This document shows positions 44,245 through 52,863 of a stretch of DNA of 64,000 bases, one piece after another (the first letter of the stretch is position 1; every line of letters begins with the position of its first letter). The DNA lies in contig OY969782.1 of assembly GCA_963703045.1 (NCBI GenBank), forward strand, positions 1,922,001 to 1,986,000. The letters are read 5' to 3'. The translations under genes were made by a program, and so were the position numbers. The notes beneath the pieces are model-generated. The model saw only the letters and a list, made by a program, of their open reading frames with translations, was not told the origin of the DNA and did not search any database. Origin of the DNA: Miltoncostaea sp963703045 (lineage in GTDB: Bacteria > Actinomycetota > Thermoleophilia > Miltoncostaeales > Miltoncostaeaceae).

Positions 44245-45618
44245 GTGGACGAGCCGCAGCAGGCGCATCGGGTCGTGGTGATCGGCGGAGGGTTCGGCGG
44301 CCTGCAGACCGTCCGGCGGCTGCGGCGATCGCCGGCCGCGCTGACCCTGATCGACCGGCGCAACTTCCACCTCTTCCAGCCGCTGCTGTACCAGGTGGCG
44401 ACCGGCGCGCTGTCCCCGGGCGAGATCGCCGCGCCCCTCCGGGGCCTGCTGAGCCGGCAGCGCAACGCGAGCGTGGTGCTGGCCGACGCCGAGGGCATCG
44501 ACCTCGACCGCCGCGTCGTGCACGCCCGCGCCGGCGTCGGGGGCGGGCGCGGGCGCAGCGAGGAGATCGCCTACGACACCCTGGTCGTCGCCGCGGGGGC
44601 GCAGCACTCCTACTTCGGGCACGACGACTGGGCGCGGTTCGCGCCCGGGCTCAAGTCACTCGAGGACGCCCTCGAGCTGCGGCGGCGCATCCTGACCGCC
44701 TTCGAGGCCGCCGAGGTCGAGCCCGATCCCCACGCGCAGCGCGCGCTGCTGACGTTCGTGGTGGTCGGGGCCGGGCCGACCGGCGTCGAGCTCGCGGGGC
44801 AGATCGCCGAGATCGCCCGCGACACCGTCCGCCACGACTTCCGGCACATCGACCCCGCGTCGGCGCTCATACTGCTGGTCGAGGGCGAGGACCGCGTGCT
44901 CACCGCCTTCCCGGAGAGCCTCTCGGCGAAGGCCGAGCGCCAGCTCGCCGGCCTCGGCGTGACCGTGCGCACGGGGCGCCTGGTCACCGACCTCGACGGC
45001 GAGGGCGTGACGCTGTCGTCGCCCGACGGCGACCACTCCGAGCGGATCGACACGCGGACCGTGGTCTGGGGCGCCGGCGTCGCGGCGTCGCCGCTGGCGG
45101 CCATGCTCGCCGAGGCCTCCGGCGCCGAGGTCGATCGCGCCGGACGCATCACGGTGGGCTCCGACCTCACCGTGGCCGGCCATCCCGAGGTGTTCGCCCT
45201 CGGCGACATGGTCCGGGTGTCGGACGGCGCCGGTGGCCTGATCCCCCTGCCCGGGGTGGCCCCGGCGGCCATGCAGCAGGGCCGGCACGTGGCGAAGGTC
45301 ATCCGGGCCCGGCTCGACGGGGCCGAGCCACCCGGCCCCTTCCGCTACACCGACAAGGGCAACCTGGCGACCATCGGGCGCCGACGGGCCGTCGGCGAGA
45401 TCCGCGGGGCCCGTCTGTCGGGCACGATCGCCTGGCTGGGCTGGCTCTTCGTGCACCTCCTCTACCTGACCGGCCTGCAGAACCGGCTGATCGTCTTCAT
45501 CCGGTGGACGATCAGCTTCCTCACGCGGGGACGGTCGGCGCGCCTCATCACCGGCGGGGCCGACGACCCGGTCTCGTCGCCTCCGTCGGCCGAGGCGCAG
45601 GAGGGTCGGCGGGACTGA
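44245..45618 (+). CDS. NDH-2-type NADH dehydrogenase / pyridine nucleotide-disulfide oxidoreductase
   Basis: 457 aa. FAD-binding RVVVIGGGFGGLQTVRRL (10-27), NAD-binding FVVVGAGPTGVELAGQ, and second FAD motif FALGDMVRV. The C-terminal region (WLGWLFVHLLYLTGLQNRLI, then a short hydrophobic segment) is the membrane-anchoring helix of type II NADH:quinone dehydrogenases. GTG 44245 start; monocistronic by appearance. Confidence 0.92.
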   Translation: MDEPQQAHRVVVIGGGFGGLQTVRRLRRSPAALTLIDRRNFHLFQPLLYQVATGALSPGEIAAPLRGLLSRQRNASVVLADAEGIDLDRRVVHARAGVGGGRGRSEEIAYDTLVVAAGAQHSYFGHDDWARFAPGLKSLEDALELRRRILTAFEAAEVEPDPHAQRALLTFVVVGAGPTGVELAGQIAEIARDTVRHDFRHIDPASALILLVEGEDRVLTAFPESLSAKAERQLAGLGVTVRTGRLVTDLDGEGVTLSSPDGDHSERIDTRTVVWGAGVAASPLAAMLAEASGAEVDRAGRITVGSDLTVAGHPEVFALGDMVRVSDGAGGLIPLPGVAPAAMQQGRHVAKVIRARLDGAEPPGPFRYTDKGNLATIGRRRAVGEIRGARLSGTIAWLGWLFVHLLYLTGLQNRLIVFIRWTISFLTRGRSARLITGGADDPVSSPPSAEAQEGRRD

Positions 45619-45642
45619 GCGCCGCGCCCCCGGCCGCCCGCC

Positions 45643-46431
45643 TCAGCGCGCGCGGACGCCGGTGAGGGTGAGCTCGGTCATGCGACGCGGCGCCTCGGCG
45701 AGCGCGCTCAGCCCCCACGCCCTCCGCGGCAGCCGCACGTGCCGGCGGTCGCCCGCGACGGCCTGCACGGCCTGCGCGCAGAGACGGTCGAGGGAGGTGT
45801 CGGTGAGGATGCCGAGGCGATACAGGCGCCGGAACGCGGCGGCGGTGGGCGGGTGCTCGAGCACGGCGTCGCGCATGTCGGTCGGCACGAGCCCGACCTC
45901 GACGACCGTCGTGCCGATCGGCAGCCCGCGCAGATCCGCCCGCAGGCCCGAGGTGAAGTGGGTGAGCGCCGCCTTGGTCGTGGCGTAGGCGACCATGCCG
46001 GGCAGCGCCGCGACGCCGGCGAGCGATGAGACGTTGAGCACGTGCCCGCGGCCCCGCTCGATCATCCCGGGCAGGGCCTGGCGGGTCAGCTCCATCGGGA
46101 CCAGCAGGTTCAGCTCGACGAGGCGCTCGAGCTCGCCGGGGTCGCTGTCCGCGAGCGCGCCGGTCGCGTCGATGCCCGCGTTGTTGACGAGCACGTCGAC
46201 CGGGCCGCCGACCTCCTCGACCCGCGCCAGAAGGGTGCGCAGGGTGTCGCGGTCGGACAGGTCGGCGGCGAGCGCGCGTCCCCCGACCTCGGCGGCGAGC
46301 TCCTCGATCGCCCCGGTCGAGCGCGCCACCGCGGTGATGCGCGCGCCCTCGGCCGCGAGGGCGCGGGCGAGACCGCGCCCGATCCCGCGCGATGCCCCGG
46401 TCACCAGCACGTGCGCGCCGTCCAACTGCAT
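45643..46431 (-). CDS. Short-chain dehydrogenase/reductase
   Basis: 262 aa. Classical SDR: nucleotide site TGASRGIGRGLARAL, structural NNAG motif (LVNNAGIDATG), active-site Ser and YxxxK (NVSSLAGVAALP, VAYATTKAAL). Substrate unknown. Divergent from a second SDR with 100 bp between starts. Confidence 0.88.
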   Translation of the reverse strand: MQLDGAHVLVTGASRGIGRGLARALAAEGARITAVARSTGAIEELAAEVGGRALAADLSDRDTLRTLLARVEEVGGPVDVLVNNAGIDATGALADSDPGELERLVELNLLVPMELTRQALPGMIERGRGHVLNVSSLAGVAALPGMVAYATTKAALTHFTSGLRADLRGLPIGTTVVEVGLVPTDMRDAVLEHPPTAAAFRRLYRLGILTDTSLDRLCAQAVQAVAGDRRHVRLPRRAWGLSALAEAPRRMTELTLTGVRAR

Positions 46432-46531
46432 GTCCGCTCCTCCGGTCCGTCGTCTGATGGGGACACCCTCGCTAACGTGGCGGCATCGCGCCCGGCGCCC
46501 GGCCCGGCGCCCGACGTGGGGGACGCGCACG

Positions 46532-47305
46532 ATGGCGGGACGGCTCGAGGGCAAGGGCGTGGTGGTCACGGGCGGAACGAAGGGTCTCGGGCGCGAGACG
46601 GCGCTGCTGATGGCGGCCGAGGGAGCGCGCGTGGTGGCCGTCGGTCGCGACGGCGACGACGGGCGGACGCTGCAGGAGGAGGCCGCCGGCCTGCCCGGAT
46701 CGGTCGTCTTCCACCCGGGCGACGTGCGCGAGCAGCAGACGCACGCCGGCGCCGTCGCGCGCTGCGCCGAGGGCGGGCGCCTCGACGCCTACGTCAACAA
46801 CGCCGGCATCCTCGGTCCCGAGGGACCACTCCACGAGACCTCGCTCGAGGACTGGGAGGAGGTCAACGCCGTCAACATGCGCGGCGTCTTCCTCGGCTGC
46901 CGCGAGGCGATCCGCGCGATGCGCGGCACGGGCGGCGGCTGCATCGTCAACGTCGGGTCGATCCTCTCGCTGACCGCCGACCCCTTCCTCACCTCCTACA
47001 CGGCGACCAAGCACGGCGTGCTCGGGCTCACCCGCGCGCTCGCGGTCGATTACGCGAAGGACGGCATCCGCGTCAACTGCGTGCTGCCGGGCGACATGGA
47101 GACGCCGATGATCCTCGAGTACTTCGCGGCCAGCGACGACCCCGACGCGACGCGCGCGGAGATGGAGGGCGCCTACCCGATCGGGCGCATCGCGCGCCCC
47201 CGCGAGGTGGCGCAGGCCGTGCTCTTCCTGGCGTCCGACGAGGCGTCGTTCGTCAGCGGCGCCGAGCTGCTGGTCGACGGCGCCCTGAGCGTCAAGGCCT
47301 ACTAG
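46532..47305 (+). CDS. Short-chain dehydrogenase/reductase
   Basis: 257 aa. Motifs TGGTKGLGRETALL, VNNAGILGPEGP, NVGSILSLTA, SYTATKHGV (YxxxK as YTATK), and the C-terminal FLASDEASFVSGAELLVDG tail typical of the FabG/3-oxoacyl branch. Substrate unknown. Its TAG overlaps the stop of the convergent MFS gene. Confidence 0.88.
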   Translation: MAGRLEGKGVVVTGGTKGLGRETALLMAAEGARVVAVGRDGDDGRTLQEEAAGLPGSVVFHPGDVREQQTHAGAVARCAEGGRLDAYVNNAGILGPEGPLHETSLEDWEEVNAVNMRGVFLGCREAIRAMRGTGGGCIVNVGSILSLTADPFLTSYTATKHGVLGLTRALAVDYAKDGIRVNCVLPGDMETPMILEYFAASDDPDATRAEMEGAYPIGRIARPREVAQAVLFLASDEASFVSGAELLVDGALSVKAY

Positions 47306-48537
47306 GCGGAGGGGGCGACACCGGGTCGCCGCCGGGCGCGGACGGCGGCCCGGGCCGCTCCGGCGCCCGCCCCCGACAAGGCCACCGCGGCGAGCACGAG
47401 GTGCGTTGCGGCCAGGCCGATGCCGAGCGCCAGGGCGGCGCCCGCGACGGCGCCGAGGGACGCCGCCAGCGCCCACGCCGCGCCCGACGCCAACCCGACG
47501 GCCGGCGCCAGGTCGTGCGCCGCGGCGATGCGCAGCGCGCGCGTGACGAGGACGCCGAGGAAGGCCGCGGCGGCGAGGCTGAGCGCGTAGGCCGAGGCCG
47601 AGGCGAAGGTGCCGTCGGCGCCGTAGGCGGCCAGCGCCGACGCCGCCTGCACGCCGAGCGCCATCGAGAGCACGGACCCGAGGCGCGCGCGGGCGGCGGC
47701 CCTCCGCACGAGGGGGCGTCCGAGCCGCATGGCCACGAACCCCGCGATCAGGGCGGGCGCGAGGGCGCCACGCAGGCCCACGCCGTCCCGGAGCCAGACG
47801 ATCAGCACGGCGGCCTGCGCCGCGCCGACGGCGGCGCTGAGCGCGCCGGCGGCCACGACCCGGCGCAGGAGGGGGTCGCCCGTGAGGATCAGCGTGGCCC
47901 GCCGCAGGGCCGGCCCGAGTTGCGGCTGGCCGGCGATGCGCAGATCGAGATCGGGGTGGTGACGCGAGGCGACGAGCGAGCCCGCCGCCGCCAGGAGCGC
48001 CGCGACCGCGATCGCTCCGTGGGGGCCGGCCACGAGGCCGACGCCGAGGGCGCCGGCGACGCCGAGCGCCGACCCGGCGCCGAAGCGCGTCGTCAGGTCG
48101 TGTGCCGCGTCGGAACGGCGCTCGGGCGCGACCAGGTGGTGCAGCACGTCGGTGGTGGCGCCGTCGAACACCGCGCGCGCCGCCCCCACGACCACCGCGC
48201 AGGCGATCACGGCACCGACGCCGAGGGCTCCGGCGGTCAGGTCGCAGGCCACGAGCGCGGCGCCCGCGGCGGCGGGGGCACCCCACAGCAGGGTGCGCCG
48301 GTGGGCGCGGCCGGCGAGCCACGCGGCGAGCGGCGCCGCCACGGCGAGGGGGGCGAGGCCGGCCACGATCACGGCCGCGACCGCCGCCGGCCCGCCGCCG
48401 AGGGTCGCCGCGAGCCAGACCGCGCCGATCGAGCCGGCCGCCATCGCGGCGGCCACCAGCCGCTGCACGCGCCACAGGCGCGCGCGTTCGCGGACCGTGT
48501 CGGCCGAGTGGGTGTGATGTGTGACGAGGTGGGCCAT
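47302..48537 (-). CDS. MFS-type transporter
   Basis: 411 aa with about twelve hydrophobic segments, very Ala-rich. The loop between helices 2 and 3 (WLAGRAHRRTLLWG) is the degenerate MFS signature. The fold around FDGATTDVLHHLVAPERRSDA resembles the MFS enterobactin-exporter-like group (MFS_3). A His-rich N-terminus (HLVTHHTHS) is cytoplasmic. Substrate unknown. Divergent from the alpha/beta hydrolase gene. Confidence 0.82.
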   Translation of the reverse strand: MAHLVTHHTHSADTVRERARLWRVQRLVAAAMAAGSIGAVWLAATLGGGPAAVAAVIVAGLAPLAVAAPLAAWLAGRAHRRTLLWGAPAAAGAALVACDLTAGALGVGAVIACAVVVGAARAVFDGATTDVLHHLVAPERRSDAAHDLTTRFGAGSALGVAGALGVGLVAGPHGAIAVAALLAAAGSLVASRHHPDLDLRIAGQPQLGPALRRATLILTGDPLLRRVVAAGALSAAVGAAQAAVLIVWLRDGVGLRGALAPALIAGFVAMRLGRPLVRRAAARARLGSVLSMALGVQAASALAAYGADGTFASASAYALSLAAAAFLGVLVTRALRIAAAHDLAPAVGLASGAAWALAASLGAVAGAALALGIGLAATHLVLAAVALSGAGAGAARAAVRARRRPGVAPSA

Positions 48538-48666
48538 GACGTGGATGTGGCCGGCACCCGTCCGGGCCCGGCCACCTCTCCAGGGTAGGGCCCCCGCCGC
48601 CGGGGCGCCCACCCCGGGGTCGCCCGCACGCCCGGCGGGGGCGATGCGCCACGTAGGATCCCGCCC

Positions 48667-49554
48667 ATGGAGACACGACGCATCGACGTGGGCGAGGTGC
48701 GCCTCTCCGTCGCCGAGGCCGGCGACGCATCGGGCGAGCCGGTGATCCTGCTGCACGGGTTCCCGGAGACCTCCCACTGCTGGCGGCACCAGCTCCCGGC
48801 GCTCGCCGCGGCCGGGTACCACGCCGTGGCGCCCGACCTGCGCGGGTACGGATCGTCCGACCGCCCCGCGGCCGTCGACGCGTACGCGGCGCCCCGGCTG
48901 GTCGGCGACGTCGCGGGGCTGATCGGCGCCCTGGGTCACGAGAGCGCGCACGTCGTCGGTCACGACTGGGGAGGCGGGCTGGCATGGGGGCTCGCCGGCA
49001 ACCGCCCCGAGATGGTGCGGTCGCTGACCATCCTCAACGCGCCGGTCGGCGTGGTGTCGGCCCGCCTGCGCCGCGAGGACCCGGCCCAGCGGGCGAAGAG
49101 CTGGTACATGCTGCTCTTCCAGTTCCCGGGGGTCGCCGAGACGTGGCTCTCGCAGGACGACTTCGCCAACCTGCGCGAGTTCGTCTTCGACTCCGCGGCG
49201 CCCGGCACGTTCGCCGACGAGGACCGCGAGGCGGTGATCGCGGCCCTGCGCCGGGACGGCGCGCTCACGGCCGCGCTCAACTGGTACCGCGCCAACATGC
49301 CGCCGTCGGCCTGGCTCCGCGACCCCCCCGATCCGCCGCCGGTCGCCGTGCCCACGATGATCGTCTGGGGCGAGGCCGACGCCTACATGGACCCGGTGCT
49401 GCGCGAGCGCTCGGCGGCCACGGTCACCGGGCCCCTGCGCATCGAGCTGCTGCCCGGCGTGAGCCACTGGGTGCAGCAGGAGGTGCCCGACCGGGTCAAC
49501 GAGCTGCTGGTCGACTTCCTCGGCTCCCTCCCGGACGCGACCGCGGGGGCCTGA
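48667..49554 (+). CDS. Alpha/beta-fold hydrolase, epoxide hydrolase-like
   Basis: 295 aa. Oxyanion motif LLHGFPETSHCWRHQLPALA, nucleophile Asp in HVVGHDWGGGLAWGLA (HDWGG is typical of soluble epoxide hydrolases and haloalkane dehalogenases), catalytic acid near WGEADAYMD, and catalytic His in GVSHWVQQEVP. Epoxide hydrolase is the likeliest family; substrate unknown. Its stop is 12 bp from the end of the convergent fusion gene. Confidence 0.88.
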   Translation: METRRIDVGEVRLSVAEAGDASGEPVILLHGFPETSHCWRHQLPALAAAGYHAVAPDLRGYGSSDRPAAVDAYAAPRLVGDVAGLIGALGHESAHVVGHDWGGGLAWGLAGNRPEMVRSLTILNAPVGVVSARLRREDPAQRAKSWYMLLFQFPGVAETWLSQDDFANLREFVFDSAAPGTFADEDREAVIAALRRDGALTAALNWYRANMPPSAWLRDPPDPPPVAVPTMIVWGEADAYMDPVLRERSAATVTGPLRIELLPGVSHWVQQEVPDRVNELLVDFLGSLPDATAGA

Positions 49555-49566
49555 CCGGGCGTCCGG

Positions 49567-52047
49567 TCAGTCCGCCCGCAGGCTCCGCCGGTCGACCTTC
49601 CCGGACGGCAGTCGCGGCAGGTCGTCGAGCACCGTGACGGCCTGGGGCGCCTTGTAGGGCTCGAGCGCCCGCGCCACGTGCCGGCGCAGGTCCGCGTCGA
49701 GGTCGTCGGGAGGGGCGGCGCCGTCGGCGAGCACGACGAACGCCGCCGGCCGCAGCAGCCCGTCCTCGTCGGGCAGCCCCACGACCGCCGCCTGCTCGAC
49801 GGTGGGGTGGTCGAGCAGCGACGCCTCGACCTCGGCGGGGCTGACCCAGCGGGCGTCCACCTTGAAGAGGTCGTCCGACCGGCCGAGGTGGCGGTAGACG
49901 CCGTCGCTCTCCGAGAGGACGTCGCCCATGCGCAACCAGGGGCCGAAGACCAGCTCGCGCGTCTCCTCCGAGCGGCGCCAGTAGCCGCTGGTGTTCGAGG
50001 CGCTGCGGATCCACAGGCGCCCCGGCTCACCCGATTCCACCGCCCGCCCGTCGGCGTCGGCGAGGCGGATCTCGACGCCCGGGACCACCCGGCCGAGCGT
50101 GCCGGGCTCGGCGGTCTCCCCCGGCCGGGTGGAGATGACGACGTTCGAGCACTCCGAGCAGCCGAGGCCCTCGACCAGCTCGAGGCCGAGCGCCTCGCGC
50201 AGCCGCGCCGCGACCGGCGCGGGCAGGCTGTCGCCGGATGAGATCGCCAGGCGCACGCTCGCGAGCGCGTCCGGGTCGGGGTGGCGCTCGAGGAAGCGGG
50301 CGAGCTGCGCCCAGAAGGTCGGCACCGCGGTCAGCACGGTGACCCCGTGCTCGGCGACGGTGCCGAGGACCCCGCGCGGCGACGGACGGGCGCCGCTCAG
50401 CACCGTCGCCGCACCGCTGCCCAGCACGCGGAAGAAGCCGTTGCCGAAGCCGAGCGAGGTGGACAGTCGCGCCATCGAATGGCAGCGATCGTCCGGCCCG
50501 AGCGCGAGCACCTCGCGGGCGTAGGTCTCGATGCCCACGCGCATGTCGCGATGGGCGTGCATCGCGCCCTTCGGCCGCCCGGTCGATCCGGACGAGTAGA
50601 TGAGGTAGCCGAGATCGTCCGGGTGCACGGCGCGCAGCGGCGCCGGCTCGCCGGCGTCGAGGCCCCCGGGGGTCAGGCGCAGGGGGCCGTCGGGCGCGTC
50701 GAGGTCGTCGGCGCCCACGACGACGGCCGGCTCGCAGTCGTCGATCAGGTCGGCGAGCCGCTCGGGGCCCGCCCCGGGATCGACGGGAACCGGCACGGCG
50801 CCCATGCGCACCGCCCCGAGGAACGCCTGGAGCCAGGGCCGCCCGTCGCGCAGAGCGACGACGACCCTGTCGCCGCGGCGGGCCCCGGCGTCGGCCAGCG
50901 CCCCCGCTCCGCGCGCGGCGGCGTCCGAGAGCTCGGCGAACGTCCACGCACCGTCGTCGTCGATCGCGGCGGCGGCGTCGCCGTGCCCGGCGTCGGCATG
51001 ACGGTCGACCAGCAGGTGGGCGATGTTGTCCTCGCCCCGGACGCCCGGCGAGGGCCGGCCGCCGGCGGGGCGATCCCCTGCGGGGGCGTCCGTCGCGGGG
51101 GCGTCCGGCCGGGGGGCGCCGAGCGTCGCCTCGGCAAGGGCGTCGAGGGCGTCGGGCGGGGTGCGCGAGGGCAGCACCAGCACGGCGTCGGTCACGCCGG
51201 CGGCGGCGTGCGCGGCCAGGGTCGCGCGCACCTCGTCGGGCGACCCGACGATGCCGGTGCCGCGGAGCCAGCGCATCAGGCCGGCCGCGGTGGTGCCGAG
51301 CGCCTCGGCCTCGGGTGCCAGCCAGGCCTCCGCCTCGCGCCGGGACGGCACCGGCAGCACGTAGGTGTAGAGCGCGCAGGCGAGCTCTGGGCGTCCCGCC
51401 GCCACCCGCGCCTCGTCGGCCAGGGCGAGACGGCGGGCGACCTCCGCCGGCTCGACGAACGCCGCCACGATGCCGTCGGCACTCTCGCCCGCAAGGCGCA
51501 GCAGCCGGGGACCGTGGGCCGCCAGCCAGATCGGGGGGCCGCCGTCCTGCACGGGCGGGGGCACGTTCGGCGCCGCGGCGAGTACGCCCTCCAGGTCGGC
51601 GCCGCCGGGTTCGGAGAACATCGCCCTCAGCACGGCGAGCGCCTCGCGCACCCCGGCCGTGCGCTCGCCGCGGCTGCCGAAGGGGAGGCCGTAGGCGCGG
51701 TGCTCGGCCACGTCCGATCCCGTGCCGAGGCCCACGACCAGGCGGCCGCCCGAGATCACGTCGAGGACCGTCGCCATCTTGGCCGCGAGCGCGGGGGGCC
51801 GGTAGCTCGCCGACAGCACCACCGTGCCGAGCCGCACCCGATCCGTCAGCGCCGCGAGCGCGGCGAGGGTCGTCAGAGCGTCGAAGGCCGCCTCGTCCTT
51901 GACGCGGCCCGGCGACTGCAGGTGGTCGTTGACCCAGACGCCGTCGAAACCGAGGCGCTCGGCCTGCAGCGCGCCGTCGCGGAGCGTCGCCCACGAGCCC
52001 CCGTACTGGGGCACCCGGACCCCGATCCTGGGGCTGTCGTCCGCCAT
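49567..52047 (-). CDS. Two-domain fusion: luciferase-like (LLM) flavin/F420 oxidoreductase + acyl-CoA synthetase-like AMP-forming enzyme
   Basis: 826 aa in one uninterrupted frame. Residues about 5-308 form a TIM-barrel LLM oxidoreductase (IGVRVPQYGG, RLGFDGVWVNDHL, RVRLGTVVLSA, GLGTGSDVAEHRAYG, GTGIVGSPDEVRATL). A Pro/Ala/Gly-rich linker spans about 310-338. Residues about 340-826 form an ANL-superfamily adenylating enzyme: P-loop YSSGSTGRPKGAMH (about 484-497), SGDSLPAPVAARL, GYWRRSEETRELVFGPWLRMGD, RSDDLFKVDARWVSPAEVE, and Lys of PSGKVDRRSL at the end. The second half resembles benzoate-CoA/cyclohexanecarboxylate-CoA ligases. Both halves keep their motifs, so both may be active. Substrate unknown. 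Confidence 0.9.
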   Translation of the reverse strand: MADDSPRIGVRVPQYGGSWATLRDGALQAERLGFDGVWVNDHLQSPGRVKDEAAFDALTTLAALAALTDRVRLGTVVLSASYRPPALAAKMATVLDVISGGRLVVGLGTGSDVAEHRAYGLPFGSRGERTAGVREALAVLRAMFSEPGGADLEGVLAAAPNVPPPVQDGGPPIWLAAHGPRLLRLAGESADGIVAAFVEPAEVARRLALADEARVAAGRPELACALYTYVLPVPSRREAEAWLAPEAEALGTTAAGLMRWLRGTGIVGSPDEVRATLAAHAAAGVTDAVLVLPSRTPPDALDALAEATLGAPRPDAPATDAPAGDRPAGGRPSPGVRGEDNIAHLLVDRHADAGHGDAAAAIDDDGAWTFAELSDAAARGAGALADAGARRGDRVVVALRDGRPWLQAFLGAVRMGAVPVPVDPGAGPERLADLIDDCEPAVVVGADDLDAPDGPLRLTPGGLDAGEPAPLRAVHPDDLGYLIYSSGSTGRPKGAMHAHRDMRVGIETYAREVLALGPDDRCHSMARLSTSLGFGNGFFRVLGSGAATVLSGARPSPRGVLGTVAEHGVTVLTAVPTFWAQLARFLERHPDPDALASVRLAISSGDSLPAPVAARLREALGLELVEGLGCSECSNVVISTRPGETAEPGTLGRVVPGVEIRLADADGRAVESGEPGRLWIRSASNTSGYWRRSEETRELVFGPWLRMGDVLSESDGVYRHLGRSDDLFKVDARWVSPAEVEASLLDHPTVEQAAVVGLPDEDGLLRPAAFVVLADGAAPPDDLDADLRRHVARALEPYKAPQAVTVLDDLPRLPSGKVDRRSLRAD

Positions 52048-52077
52048 GGGCGTCCTACTGCCCGGCGCGACGGTCGG

Positions 52078-52639
52078 CTAACCCGGCCCCAGGACGACCA
52101 CGACCTCAGCGGCCTCGGGCACCTCGTCGCCGAGCGCATCGCCCCCGGGGAGGGCCCGCACGGCCTCGACCTGCAGGTCGCGCGCGACGCGCCGGGCGGC
52201 GGGGCGCTGCCCGGCGCGGAAGTAGACGACCGTCGGCCCGGTCTGGGTGGGGGCGTTGCCGGCGGTGACGCCCACGTAGCCGAGGCTCTCGGCCTGGCCC
52301 GCCGTCTGCGCGGCGAGCCCGCTGCGGGTGGTGCCGTTGAGCACGGTCAGCCTGATCTGCGAGCGGTCCGGCGGCGGCTCGGGCGGCGTCGGCGGCGGTC
52401 GTGGCGGGCGCCGTGGCCGTGCCTCCGTCGGTGCTCGTGCCCGGCGCGGCGGGCGAGGGCCCGCCGTCGGCCTCCTGGACGGGCGCCAGCACGGTGACCG
52501 GTCCCTCGTCGCCCCGCACGATCCATCCACCGACGAACCCGATCACGAGGCACGACGCCACGAGGGCGACGGGGCGAACCCAGGGGCGGCCGTCGCCGTG
52601 GTCGGCGGGGGGTGGCGGTGTGGCGGGTGAGGTGCTCAT
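52078..52639 (-). CDS. LytR_C-domain membrane protein (frame correction near 52385)
   Basis: About 187 aa. A short cytoplasmic N-terminus, a membrane helix (about VRPVALVASCLVIGFVGGWIV), an Ala/Thr/Pro-rich linker, and a C-terminal LytR_C domain (IRLTVLNGTTRSGLAAQTAG, YVGVTAGNAPTQTG, VVYFRAGQRPAARRVARDL). The N- and C-terminal parts lie in different frames meeting near 52385 in a GC-repeat; an indel error is likely. LytR_C domains occur in envelope-associated proteins, often behind LytR-CpsA-Psr enzymes; here it is stand-alone. Confidence 0.8.
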
Positions 52640-52863
52640 CGCGCTCGGGCACGATGCTACTCGCGGCCCCGGTCGTAACGCGGTGTGGCGTCGGCCGAGC
52701 CGGGTGATAGTGTCCGCACCGGTCGCGTCACACCGCGCGGCCGGAGGACGGGCGCCACGCGCCCCTCCGACGGCGATATCGAGAGCCATGCGGCGTGCGA
52801 CCGGAGAGTCGCGCCGGACCGACGGCCCGGCATGCTCCCCGTGCCCAGGAGGGTCGGCACGCG

